Below, one piece after another: positions 16,657 through 24,681 of a stretch of 64,000 nt of DNA. Below the pieces are notes generated by a model. That model was not told the DNA's origin. It did not search any database and was given only the letters and a program-made list of their open reading frames with translations. A program made the position numbers and the translations under genes. Source of the stretch: an uncultured Dorea sp. (GTDB lineage: Bacteria > Bacillota > Clostridia > Lachnospirales > Lachnospiraceae); assembly GCA_900550865.1 (NCBI GenBank), contig URTM01000008.1, forward strand, positions 1 through 64,000, written 5' to 3'. Each line of letters starts with the position of its first letter. Within the stretch, counting starts at the first letter, position 1.

Positions 16657-16709
16657 ACTCCCGTCAGGGACTGCCACATTGACAGTTTCTGACGGGAGTC
16701 TTATTTTTT
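16657..16709 (+). terminator. Intrinsic terminator of purC
   Basis: Perfect 11-bp arms ACTCCCGTCAG (16657-16667) and CTGACGGGAGT (16689-16699), then CTTATTTTTT. The T tract is the antisense of the last codons of spoVAE, which converges on purC. Confidence 0.85.
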
Positions 16710-17057
16710 CATCTTTGGCTCGAACACAAGCGATGCGAGATAGCCAAAGATGAGTGCTGCCGATATTCCCACGGCACTCGCCTTGAATCCTCCCATAAAG
16801 ATTCCAATGAATCCTTCTTTATCCACGGCTTCTTTGACGCCTTTCCACAGAAGATTACCGAATCCCAATAATGGTACACTGGCACCTGCTCCCGCATACT
16901 CCTGGATAACCGGATAGATTTTCAGTGCTCCCAGCACAGAACCACTGCACACCAGAAGCACCATGATCCTTCCCGGCATCAGTTTTGTCCGGTCCAGTAA
17001 TATCTGCGTCAGGGCACAGATCAGACCGCCTACCCAGAATGCATTGATATAGTCCAT
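16701..17057 (-). CDS. spoVAE: Stage V sporulation protein AE
   Basis: The 118-residue membrane protein is part of the SpoVA channel that moves dipicolinic acid into the forespore. It shows the compact SpoVAEB form: four hydrophobic segments with the conserved TKLMPGRIMVLLVCSGSVLGALKIYP and GAGASVPLLGFGNLL. It shares this second motif with SpoVAC, its paralogue. The start at 17057 has AGGAGG about 9 bp upstream; the longer frame to 17111 has none. It is last in the spoVA cluster and 80 bp after spoVAD. Confidence 0.93.
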   Translation of the reverse strand: MDYINAFWVGGLICALTQILLDRTKLMPGRIMVLLVCSGSVLGALKIYPVIQEYAGAGASVPLLGFGNLLWKGVKEAVDKEGFIGIFMGGFKASAVGISAALIFGYLASLVFEPKMKK

Positions 17058-17137
17058 CTTTTTCTTCCTCCTGCCAATCTTTTTCATATTTTCATGTAAT
17101 TCATATTTCAACAGTACACTATTGGTATGACAGTCAT

Positions 17138-18142
17138 CTAGCAGTGTTCCAGCACAATTCCATGTGCAATTCCCGGAACGCTTGCGCCTTCATTATAGCT
17201 GACCGTCGACATCAGTGCTCCCGTTGGAACAAACAACACCTTTTTCCACTCTCCCCTTGCAATCTTCGGAAGAATATACGCCGAAAGCGTCGCCGCCGCA
17301 CAGCCGCAGCCGCTTCCACCTGCATGAGTATCCTGCAGGTTCTGGTCAAATATCGTCATTCCGCAGTCCATGTGATTGACCTTGATGTCATATTCTTTTC
17401 CTCTCATCAGATCAAATAAGATGCTCTGTCCCACATATCCGAGATCTCCGGTAATGATCCGGTCATACTCATCTTCCTTTCTTCCGAAATCTTCCAGATT
17501 CTGAATGATCGTGTCACAGGCCGCCGGAGCCATACATGCACCCATGTTCTGTGAATCCTTTAATCCATAATCTACGATCTTCCCGACCGTCACACCGGTG
17601 ATTCTTACATGACTCCTGCTCTTTCCAACAATGAATGCACCGCTTCCGGTCACGGTCCAGTGCGCCGACAGTGGTCTCTGATTCGCGTAGCCAAGCGGAA
17701 AACGGAATTCTTTTTCTGCACTTCCGAAGTGGCTGGATGTCACCGCCAGCATCCGCTCTCCATATCCTGCAGCCACACACATCGATGCCAGGGCAAGTGC
17801 CTCCCCGGATGTTGAACACGCTCCATATAATCCGAACATTGGTATCTGCAATGTTTCCACTCCCATTGAAGTTGCCACTCCCTGCCTTAAGAGATCCCCT
17901 CCGAACAGATACCGGACCGCACCTGCAGTCAAATGTGCTTTCCCCAGTGCCAGCAGGCAGGCCTCTTTCTGCATGGTACTTTCTGCTTCTTCCCATGTGT
18001 TCTCCCCGAACATGTCATCCTGCTCCACCATATCGAACATGCTTCCAAGCGGTCCCTCGCCTTCTTTCTTTCCGACTACGGACGCACTTGCCTCAATATA
18101 CGGAGATGTATCAAATGCTATGCTCTGCTTTCCCTTTATCAT
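17138..18142 (-). CDS. spoVAD: Stage V sporulation protein AD
   Basis: The 334-residue protein has a thiolase-like fold and is the soluble dipicolinic-acid-binding subunit of the SpoVA complex. Recognisable parts are the IEASASVVGKKEGEGPLG start, FGLYGACSTSGEALALAS (the position of the thiolase nucleophile), SSHFGSAEKEFRFPLGYANQRP and the C-terminal GCGCAAATLSAYILP. I use the ATG at 18142 because AGGA lies 8 bp upstream; a GTG at 18145 is also possible. A 115-bp gap separates it from spoVAC. Confidence 0.95.
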   Translation of the reverse strand: MIKGKQSIAFDTSPYIEASASVVGKKEGEGPLGSMFDMVEQDDMFGENTWEEAESTMQKEACLLALGKAHLTAGAVRYLFGGDLLRQGVATSMGVETLQIPMFGLYGACSTSGEALALASMCVAAGYGERMLAVTSSHFGSAEKEFRFPLGYANQRPLSAHWTVTGSGAFIVGKSRSHVRITGVTVGKIVDYGLKDSQNMGACMAPAACDTIIQNLEDFGRKEDEYDRIITGDLGYVGQSILFDLMRGKEYDIKVNHMDCGMTIFDQNLQDTHAGGSGCGCAAATLSAYILPKIARGEWKKVLFVPTGALMSTVSYNEGASVPGIAHGIVLEHC

Positions 18143-18257
18143 CACTTGTGTCCTTTCTTTCTATCGTTCTATCTGTTCCAATCATTTTGTACCGTCTGCT
18201 TCCATTGTTCTCATTTTCCTTTGAACACTGGAATTCATACTGTTTTCACACAGATGA

Positions 18258-18716
18258 TTAAAATACTCCTGCCACTTTTAACAGCCAGTAGATCAGTCCC
18301 AGCAGCCAGCTTGTAAAGATTCCATACAGGATCACCGGTCCGGCAATGGTAAATATCTTACACCCGATTCCCATAACCTGTCCCTCTTTCTTGTATTCGA
18401 TTGCCGGTGCTGCTACTGAATTGGCGAATCCCGTAATCGGTACCAGGGCACCTGCACCGCCCCATTTTGCAATCCTCGGGTACAGATTGCATCCGGTGAG
18501 CACGACGCTTGTAAGCACCAGAAGCATCGAACACCAGCTCCCGCTCATGTCTTTGTTCAGTCCCAGTTTCTCACAGATATTCAGAATACACTGCCCGATT
18601 ACACAGATGATTCCTCCCGTGACGAATGCTTTCGCCATATTTGCCGGCAGATTATGCACCGGCGTTTTCTGTTTCACATAATTTTCGTATGCCTGTTGCT
18701 GCTTTTTCTTGTCCAT
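18258..18716 (-). CDS. spoVAC: Stage V sporulation protein AC
   Basis: The 152-residue membrane protein is the mechanosensitive channel component of the SpoVA system. It has a charged cytoplasmic N-terminus (MDKKKQQQAYENYVKQKTP), four to five hydrophobic segments, and the conserved KWGGAGALVPITGFANSVAAPAIEYKKEG motif typical of SpoVAC. GAGG lies a few bases before the ATG, and the start is 4 bp after spoVAB ends, so the two are coupled. Confidence 0.95.
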   Translation of the reverse strand: MDKKKQQQAYENYVKQKTPVHNLPANMAKAFVTGGIICVIGQCILNICEKLGLNKDMSGSWCSMLLVLTSVVLTGCNLYPRIAKWGGAGALVPITGFANSVAAPAIEYKKEGQVMGIGCKIFTIAGPVILYGIFTSWLLGLIYWLLKVAGVF

Positions 18717-18720
18717 ATCC

Positions 18721-19137
18721 TCACCACCTCTTCCAGAAAAATAACAATGCTCCCAGACCTTTTCCTAATGCAATTCCGATAATAATTGCCCCGACTCCTC
18801 TCACCAGGCGGATCCTTCTGATAAAGATAGGAAACAGATCCAGCATTTCCGTCAGGGCCATCGCCCAGCAGCCCACAAAGATTCCTCCGAACAGTCCCAC
18901 GACCGGAAGCAGCCAGCCTCCGAATGGAATAGCCGGGTGATAGACCGAGATTACCGCACCCAGACTTCCTCCAACCGCAATCGCATCCTCATACAGCATA
19001 ACATGCTCTCCTGTATGCGTCCGGTCTGCGAAGTCAGATACTACTCCCAGGCCGATGATGAAAGAAAACAATCCGCCTGCTGCCGTAATCCCGGCACTAA
19101 GCCCCAGAAGTGCCAGACATATGTTTTTTACCCACAT
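18721..19137 (-). CDS. spoVAB: Stage V sporulation protein AB
   Basis: The 138-residue membrane protein of the SpoVA cluster has TM segments around 6-28, 60-80 and 100-135, including GLSAGITAAGGLFSFIIGLGVVSDFADRT and the conserved YEDAIAVGGSLG. The start at 19137 is chosen from AGGAG 10 bp upstream and overlaps the spoVAA end by 41 bp. The longer frame reaches 19197 without ribosome-site support. Confidence 0.93.
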   Translation of the reverse strand: MWVKNICLALLGLSAGITAAGGLFSFIIGLGVVSDFADRTHTGEHVMLYEDAIAVGGSLGAVISVYHPAIPFGGWLLPVVGLFGGIFVGCWAMALTEMLDLFPIFIRRIRLVRGVGAIIIGIALGKGLGALLFFWKRW

Positions 19138-19771
19138 CCAGTTCTTTCTCCTTTCTGGAATATGTCTCCACCAACGTTGTCTGTATATCATTCTCATACA
19201 GACGCATCTCCACCTCCATCGGTGTCGGATCTACCGACAGCCGTTTTTTTCCGAAATGATTGAAGAATGTCAGAATGCCGATTACGATTCCGACACAGTA
19301 TGTGAATTCCAGAATCGTAAATCCATTGGACTTTGTACCGGTCAGAAGTTCATAGATCTGTCCGAACATCTTGGTCACACCTACATCATTATTGAATGCC
19401 ATCGTGGAAAATGCCGCACCAAAGAAACTGATCAGTACCACCGCCGTGATCTTGGCTGCATGAATGATCCCGCCTTTTCCGTCCTGCTCTTCATACGTCA
19501 CAATAAAGTCCGTCTCTCCGATATTTTCTACTGTTGCATCCGGATAGATCTCATGGATCTTCTGTATGACTTTCAGAACCGATACCACCGTTCTCCGCTG
19601 TCTCTTGTTATCCGTGTGATGAAAGGTCAGGAGATGAATACTTCGGATTCTGGCAAGCATTGCCGGATCAGTACATTCGATCTTCAATACATCCCCCAGC
19701 ATAACGGAGGCCTTCGCCACCTCGATATTCCGGTCTGCTTTTATATATACAGTATCTGATTTTTCCGCCAT
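19097..19771 (-). CDS. spoVAA: Stage V sporulation protein AA
   Basis: The 224-residue protein has an N-terminal soluble part (DTVYIKADRNIEV, VMLGDVLKIECTDP) and two C-terminal hydrophobic segments (AAKITAVVLISFFGAAFSTMAF and FTYCVGIVIGILTFF), with FNNDVGVTKMF between, the usual SpoVAA design. GGAGG lies upstream of the ATG. It overlaps the preceding unknown gene by 31 bp and the following spoVAB by 41 bp, so all are translated from one transcript, expected to be active in the forespore. Confidence 0.95.
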   Translation of the reverse strand: MAEKSDTVYIKADRNIEVAKASVMLGDVLKIECTDPAMLARIRSIHLLTFHHTDNKRQRRTVVSVLKVIQKIHEIYPDATVENIGETDFIVTYEEQDGKGGIIHAAKITAVVLISFFGAAFSTMAFNNDVGVTKMFGQIYELLTGTKSNGFTILEFTYCVGIVIGILTFFNHFGKKRLSVDPTPMEVEMRLYENDIQTTLVETYSRKEKELDVGKKHMSGTSGA

Positions 19772-20100
19772 ATCTGTCCGCCTCCATATCTGTTATCTGA
19801 CGCAGTGCATTTCCCCTGTATCTCTTTCTCTTCTAATCCGTTGTCAGATGTTGCAAATTTCATCCGCACCTCTTTCTCTTCTATCTGCTTCTCTCTCCTC
19901 TTGATCAGCGTTCCTTCATTCACCCCGTGATTTCCCTTCACATCATGAAAATAATAGATAAATCCTATGATTACTGCCATTGTAACGACAAAAATCAGGC
20001 ACATCCTGATCTTCTTTCTGCCTTCATCCAACGTCCTCACCCTTTCTGCCCAGAATTTCCATTTCCCTGATTTATTCCTCTGATGCATTTTGCGTCTCAT
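19741..20100 (-). CDS. Unknown single-pass membrane protein between sigF and spoVAA
   Basis: The 119-residue protein has a very basic N-terminus (MRRKMHQRNKSGKWKFWAER), one membrane segment (about residues 33-55, MCLIFVVTMAVIIGFIYYF) and a charged outer part. The outer part contains a rough duplication: EEKEVRMKFATSDNG and EEKEIQGKCTASDNR. AGGA lies 6 bp before the ATG. It follows sigF by 104 bp and overlaps spoVAA by 31 bp. I do not recognise the family. Position in the sporulation operon suggests a forespore membrane role; that is inference. Confidence 0.6.
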   Translation of the reverse strand: MRRKMHQRNKSGKWKFWAERVRTLDEGRKKIRMCLIFVVTMAVIIGFIYYFHDVKGNHGVNEGTLIKRREKQIEEKEVRMKFATSDNGLEEKEIQGKCTASDNRYGGGQIWRKNQILYI

Positions 20101-20204
20101 TCTGGTTCCTGCCCGGTTTTTTACCGGAACTTATGAGTTAGTATGCCGGATTCTGACAATTCTATGCATGGATTTCATACATATCTTTGATCCTGATGTG
20201 CCTG

Positions 20205-20918
20205 TCACAACTGCTCTCTTAGGTTTTTCAATATTTTCTTTTCCATTCTGGATACCTGAACCTGCGAAATTCCCAGTTCTTCTCCCACCTGCATCTGTGT
20301 CTTTTCTGCAAAATACCGCAGATAGATCAGCCTTCTTTCATCTCTGTCCAGATCTTTCAGAAGCTCTTTCAGGAGCAGATGATCCACGACTTTTTCTTCT
20401 GTAGCATCCTCCTGCCCGACTTTTTCCATCAGTGACATTTCCTGTCCTTCTTTTTTATAGACCGGTCTGTGCAGTGATTCCACATCTGTACAGGCATCCA
20501 TCGCCATCGTAAGTTCTTCCGGTGTGACCTTTAATTCTTCTGCGATCTCAGCAACTGACGGTTCTCTTCCCAGCTTCTTTCCCAGCTTTTCCTGTACCTG
20601 ATACGCCTTGTATGACAGTTCTTTCAATGAACGGCTGACCTTGATCATTCCGTCATCTCTTAAGAAACGTTTGATCTCGCCGCTGATCATAGGTACCGCA
20701 TAAGTTGAGAATTTCACATCATAGCTTAGGTCAAACTTATCGATTGCTTTCAGAAGTCCGATCGAACCAATCTGGAACAGATCTTCCATCTCTGTTCCAC
20801 GCCCGGCAAACCTTCTTACAATGCACCAGACCAGTCCCGTATTTTCCTCCACAATCTGCGCTCTTGCTTCTTCATCCCCTTCGTGAGATTTCTGAATTAA
20901 AGCGATTGTGTGGTCCAT
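20205..20918 (-). CDS. sigF: Forespore sigma factor SigF
   Basis: The 237-residue sigma factor is the first forespore-specific one. Region 2 is seen in TEMEDLFQIGSIGLLKAIDKFDLSYDVKFSTYAVPMISGEIKRFLRDDG, region 3 in LGREPSVAEIAEELKVTPEEL and region 4 helix-turn-helix in MQVGEELGISQVQVSRMEKKIL. GXIXRFLRD and VKFSTYA are typical of SigF/SigG. It is distinguished as SigF by the two anti-sigma partner genes directly upstream. Its start overlaps the end of spoIIAB by 22 bp. Confidence 0.96.
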   Translation of the reverse strand: MDHTIALIQKSHEGDEEARAQIVEENTGLVWCIVRRFAGRGTEMEDLFQIGSIGLLKAIDKFDLSYDVKFSTYAVPMISGEIKRFLRDDGMIKVSRSLKELSYKAYQVQEKLGKKLGREPSVAEIAEELKVTPEELTMAMDACTDVESLHRPVYKKEGQEMSLMEKVGQEDATEEKVVDHLLLKELLKDLDRDERRLIYLRYFAEKTQMQVGEELGISQVQVSRMEKKILKNLREQL

Positions 20919-21370
20919 ACCTTTCGTCCTTTTCCAATTGTCTTTTTCATTTTCACAATAGTTCCTTTTTCTGGTTCAGAACTTACCTCAACCTGATCCA
21001 TGAATGCCTCCATGAAAGAAAATCCCATTCCCGACCGGTCAAGCTCCGGTCTTGTAGTAAATAAAGGCTCCATCGCCTTTGTCACATCCTCGATTCCTTT
21101 TCCATGATCTTCCACTTCGATCTCCAGTGTGTCTCCACAGGTTGTGCAGCGCAGGATGATCTTCTCCACCCGGCATTCATAGCCGTGAATCACCGCATTC
21201 GTCACTGCTTCCGACACAGCCGTCTTCACATCCGCAACCTCTTCAACAGTCGGATTCAGTGATGTCATAAAGGACGCAACTGCGACTCTGGCAAATGCTT
21301 CATTCGACGAATAACTGTCAAAAATAATCTGCATTTCATTTTTATTTTGAGTTTCATTGGTATTTTCCAT
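20897..21370 (-). CDS. spoIIAB: Anti-sigma F factor SpoIIAB (serine kinase)
   Basis: The 157-residue GHKL-type kinase binds and holds SigF and phosphorylates SpoIIAA. Motifs include the N box AVSEAVTNAVIHGYE, the G1 box EVEDHGKGIEDV and the lid GMGFSFMEAFMDQVEV. The first 12 residues are an extra Asn/Glu-rich tail. The ATG directly follows the spoIIAA stop with AGGAGG upstream. Confidence 0.95.
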   Translation of the reverse strand: MENTNETQNKNEMQIIFDSYSSNEAFARVAVASFMTSLNPTVEEVADVKTAVSEAVTNAVIHGYECRVEKIILRCTTCGDTLEIEVEDHGKGIEDVTKAMEPLFTTRPELDRSGMGFSFMEAFMDQVEVSSEPEKGTIVKMKKTIGKGRKVWTTQSL

Positions 21371-21682
21371 TTATTTTTCCTCCTCATATATCTGCATGAT
21401 TTTTGTTACCCCCGACATGGTCAGGATCTTACGGATCCGTTCACTGGTATGTACCGCACAGACTTCGCCGCCCAGCATATAGACCTTGCGGTAACGCCCC
21501 ATGATCACTCCGATTCCCGAACTGTCGCAGAATTTCGTATCTGCAAAATCAAATATTACATACCGGATGTGATTATGATCGATCAGATGATCTGCTTCCT
21601 TTCTGATCTCTTCTGCATTGTGGTGGTCCAGCTCCCCCGGTAAAAATATAGTCAGATAATTTTCCTGTACCTGATACTTCAT
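21371..21682 (-). CDS. spoIIAA: Anti-anti-sigma factor SpoIIAA
   Basis: The 103-residue STAS-domain protein frees SigF from SpoIIAB when unphosphorylated. The phosphorylated serine is in the conserved FCDSSGIGVIMGRYR. GELDHHNAEEIR gives the family signature near the N-terminus. The start at 21682 is chosen from GGGGAG 7 bp upstream. It is the first gene of the sporulation block; I could not define a convincing sigma-H promoter upstream. Confidence 0.95.
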   Translation of the reverse strand: MKYQVQENYLTIFLPGELDHHNAEEIRKEADHLIDHNHIRYVIFDFADTKFCDSSGIGVIMGRYRKVYMLGGEVCAVHTSERIRKILTMSGVTKIMQIYEEEK

Positions 21683-21732
21683 GTTACAACTCCCCATTTA
21701 TATTTTTTATTATTTTTGTATACTTTCGCAAC

Positions 21733-21768
21733 TAAAAAAGGACATACACCTTTTCCGTGTATATCCTT
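21733..21768 (-). terminator. Intrinsic terminator after the TPR gene
   Basis: On the minus strand AAGGATATACAC (21768-21757) and GTGTATGTCCTT (21749-21738) form a 12-bp stem with one wobble/mismatch, followed by TTTTTT. It separates the TPR/folC unit from the spoIIA operon. Confidence 0.75.
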
Positions 21769-21803
21769 CTCTTCTGTAATTCTATACCAGAACATCTCCT
21801 GTC

Positions 21804-23168
21804 CTAGTTATTATTATCCTTGCTCTTCTGTGCATTCTGCATATCCAGTGCCTCCTGTGCATCGGTTGCCGCCTGGGTTCCTGCATAATCTTCTATAATC
21901 TTCTGATAATACGTATTCGCCTTATCCTGCTCACCCTGCTTTTCATAAGACTGTGCAAGCAGAAGCATGGCAGCTCCATCCTGGTATCCTTCATCCATCT
22001 GCACTACCTGCTCCAGATTCGTTACCGCAGTATCGTAATTTGCCACCTGATAGTTCTTCTGGGATGTTGCATACAGGCTTTCACAGACCTTTGGATAAAT
22101 CTTTCCTGTCAGACTGTCATACTCTTCTTTTCCGGAGGCTCCCAGCGTATCTGCATTGATCTTCAAAAGTTCTTCTGCCAGTGCCGAATTACTCATATCG
22201 CCGGTTGCTTCATGTGCTACAACTGTCATCAGCGATTCATAGCTTGTCTTCGTGGTCTCTGCTGTCTGCTGCTGATCCTCTGCGGCTTTAGTATCCGCAC
22301 GGTATATTTCCAACTCTTTCTTCAGTGCACTGATCTGTGATTTCTGTGTCGCAATCTGATCACTGAATTTCACCGTCTGTTTATTCAGCTTGCTTTGCTT
22401 CGATGCCGATACCGCCGGCATAACAAGGAACGCCATGACTGCCACTCCTACAACTACACCGATTGCAATATTTACCATCGTATGCAATCCGACATTATCC
22501 TTAAGTCCGGATGCAACAGGCTGAATGATCGTCTCATTTCCAATATTATAAGTTACCGTCTGTCTTCTTTTTTTCTTCTTTCCTGTATCCTTATCATCTA
22601 CCAGACGCACATTTCTCGACTTCCGCACCTGATTCAGTTCATGCATGTAACGCATGGTGATATCATCAGTCTTGTCCAGCTTATGTGCGATCCGGATATT
22701 CTTTCTCGCCTCAGAATACTGCTCATCCATAATATAAAGCAATGCCAGAAGCTGATATGCTTTCACATATGTCGGATGCATCTCAATCGCTTTCTTAAGC
22801 TGGAGCACCGCCAGATCCTCACAACGCTGGTAACAGTAATCCAGTGCCTGGTTATATCTTTTAATCGCCTGATTGATCTGATCCAGATCATCCTTTTTTT
22901 CTTTTATCTTTTTAATATAATAGTTGGCAATATTCTCTTTCGGCTGAAGATTCTTGCTTAACACCCATTCCGTCAGTGCTTCTACCACATCCCCTCTTCC
23001 GTAATAGACAAGTCCCAGAAGATTTCTGGATGCGATATTATCTCTGTTATATTGTAAACTCTTTTTCAGCGACGTGATCGCTCCGGTCAGATCCCGGATA
23101 TTCGCTTTGTTAAGTCCATCGTTATACCAGTAATTAGACTGATACGCCAGTTTTGTTGTATAATCCAT
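21804..23168 (-). CDS. TPR-repeat membrane protein
   Basis: The 454-residue protein has N-terminal tetratricopeptide repeats (about 1-180, for example NKANIRDLTGAITSLKKSLQYNRDN, LKKAIEMHPTYVKAYQLLALLYI), one membrane segment (about 230-250, AIGVVVGVAVMAFLVMPAV), a coiled coil (about 255-305) and further TPR units near the C-terminus (VANYDTAVTNLEQVVQMDEGY, ANTYYQKIIEDYAGTQAATDA). TPRs on both sides of the membrane suggest a scaffold linking cytoplasmic and surface partners. GAGGGAAG precedes the ATG. It is the last gene after the LtaS-like and folC genes and precedes a terminator. Confidence 0.8.
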   Translation of the reverse strand: MDYTTKLAYQSNYWYNDGLNKANIRDLTGAITSLKKSLQYNRDNIASRNLLGLVYYGRGDVVEALTEWVLSKNLQPKENIANYYIKKIKEKKDDLDQINQAIKRYNQALDYCYQRCEDLAVLQLKKAIEMHPTYVKAYQLLALLYIMDEQYSEARKNIRIAHKLDKTDDITMRYMHELNQVRKSRNVRLVDDKDTGKKKKRRQTVTYNIGNETIIQPVASGLKDNVGLHTMVNIAIGVVVGVAVMAFLVMPAVSASKQSKLNKQTVKFSDQIATQKSQISALKKELEIYRADTKAAEDQQQTAETTKTSYESLMTVVAHEATGDMSNSALAEELLKINADTLGASGKEEYDSLTGKIYPKVCESLYATSQKNYQVANYDTAVTNLEQVVQMDEGYQDGAAMLLLAQSYEKQGEQDKANTYYQKIIEDYAGTQAATDAQEALDMQNAQKSKDNNN

Positions 23169-23198
23169 ATACTTCCCTCTATATTTCTTTACCGCAGT

Positions 23199-23348
23199 TT
23201 ACTGTGGATCATCCTGCTTTGTCTGTTCGATTACTTCTCTTAAGAGATCTGTCATGTCTGTCAGATCATCCTGGTAAATCGCATCTCCCAGTTCCTCTAC
23301 TTCCAGACTCGGCTGGAATTTCTTTAATTCTTCTTCAAAATCAAGCAT
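23199..23348 (-). CDS. Small acidic protein coupled to folC
   Basis: A 49-residue frame starts MLDFEEELKKFQPSLEVEEL and ends EQTKQDDPQ. Its ATG overlaps the folC stop by 8 bp (ATGCTTGA) and is preceded by AGGAGG 9 bp upstream inside folC, a classic translational coupling. It ends 30 bp before the TPR gene. The protein is acidic, helical and without motifs; I do not recognise it. Because it has its own ribosome site and sits tightly in the operon, I consider it real. Confidence 0.6.
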   Translation of the reverse strand: MLDFEEELKKFQPSLEVEELGDAIYQDDLTDMTDLLREVIEQTKQDDPQ

Positions 23349-24681
23349 CTATGGCACCTCCTGCCAGTAACTTCTTCATCATTCCTACGAGGTATAAAGA
23401 ACCAAGACAATATATCTCGCCCGACTCTCCCCGTTCATCCAGTGCCGTCCTCACGGCATCTTCTAATCGTTCTTTACAATACACTGGTCTGTCTGTATAT
23501 CTCCGGAAGACATCTGCAAGTTCCACTGCCGGAACTCCTCTTTCGTCTTCAATCTGCGTGACCACATATGCCTTCACATCCAGGTTCTCACACAGATATT
23601 CGATCATCTGATCGTACTTCTTATCCGACACTGCGGAAAATAACAATATCATCTCGCCGCATTCAGACTCATCCAGTGCTTTTACGCTTTCTACAAACGC
23701 CTGCATTGCTCCCGGGTTATGTGCTCCATCTACCGTGATATGTGCTCCGACCCGTTCCATTCGCCCTTCCCAGTGAAGGTCTGCAAGTGCCGCCTTCCAC
23801 CGGTCCACATGTATCTCTTCTCCCGAAAGCAGATATTCCGACGTTTCCAGTGCAAGTTCTGCATTCATCGCCTGATAACATCCGCACATCGGTACCTCGA
23901 AGATAACATCTTTATCATACGCACTCCGTCTGGAAAATGCAATATATTTACGGTGAACTTCCCGAATTTCATACGCATTTTTCGTAACTTCTCTACAAGA
24001 TACGCCCAGTTCCGATGCCCTCGTACGAATTACCTCTGACGCTTCTTTATCACTTCCGTCAAAGAATACCGGTACCCCGGGCTTGATAATCCCGGCTTTT
24101 TCACCCGCAATCTTCCTGATCGTATCACCAAGGATCGCCGTATGATCCAGACTGATGGATGTGATGATGGAAAGTGCAGGCTTCTCGATTGAATTCGTCG
24201 CATCGAGTCTTCCGCCCAGCCCGGTCTCCAGGATAATATATTCTACATCCGTCTCTGCAAATGCAGCCATCCCCATTCCGAATAAGAATTCAAAATAAGA
24301 CGGATGTTCAATCCCGTCTTCTACCATCTGACGGACCGTTTTTAAAACTTTACGGAATACTTCCAGAAATGTCTCATTGTCAATCTGTACATTATCCACC
24401 CGTATCCGTTCATTTACAGATACAAGATGAGGGGATGTAAAGAACCCCGTTCTCTTCCCCTCTGCCATAAGTATGGCCTGTAAGTATGCACATACAGACC
24501 CTTTTCCATTGGTTCCGGCGACGTGGACGATTTTCCTGTCCACCGCCGGATTCCCTAATCTTTTTAAAAATAATTTTGTGTGCTCCAGCGTATGTTTTTT
24601 GGTAAATTTCGGAATTTCCTCAATATACGCTGCTGCCTCTTCATATGTGAACGCTTCCGGTTCTTTTTTATTCAACATCAT
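23341..24681 (-). CDS. folC: Folylpolyglutamate synthase / dihydrofolate synthase
   Basis: The 446-residue Mur-ligase-type enzyme adds glutamate to folates (and may make dihydrofolate from dihydropteroate) with ATP. The P-loop HVAGTNGKGSVCAYLQAIL (about 52-70), the second signature SPHLVSVNERIRVD and the domain 2 motif VDGAHNPGAMQAF are present. Length is normal for the family. The start overlaps the end of the LtaS-like gene by 14 bp, and its stop overlaps the small acidic gene by 8 bp. Confidence 0.95.
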   Translation of the reverse strand: MMLNKKEPEAFTYEEAAAYIEEIPKFTKKHTLEHTKLFLKRLGNPAVDRKIVHVAGTNGKGSVCAYLQAILMAEGKRTGFFTSPHLVSVNERIRVDNVQIDNETFLEVFRKVLKTVRQMVEDGIEHPSYFEFLFGMGMAAFAETDVEYIILETGLGGRLDATNSIEKPALSIITSISLDHTAILGDTIRKIAGEKAGIIKPGVPVFFDGSDKEASEVIRTRASELGVSCREVTKNAYEIREVHRKYIAFSRRSAYDKDVIFEVPMCGCYQAMNAELALETSEYLLSGEEIHVDRWKAALADLHWEGRMERVGAHITVDGAHNPGAMQAFVESVKALDESECGEMILLFSAVSDKKYDQMIEYLCENLDVKAYVVTQIEDERGVPAVELADVFRRYTDRPVYCKERLEDAVRTALDERGESGEIYCLGSLYLVGMMKKLLAGGAIDA

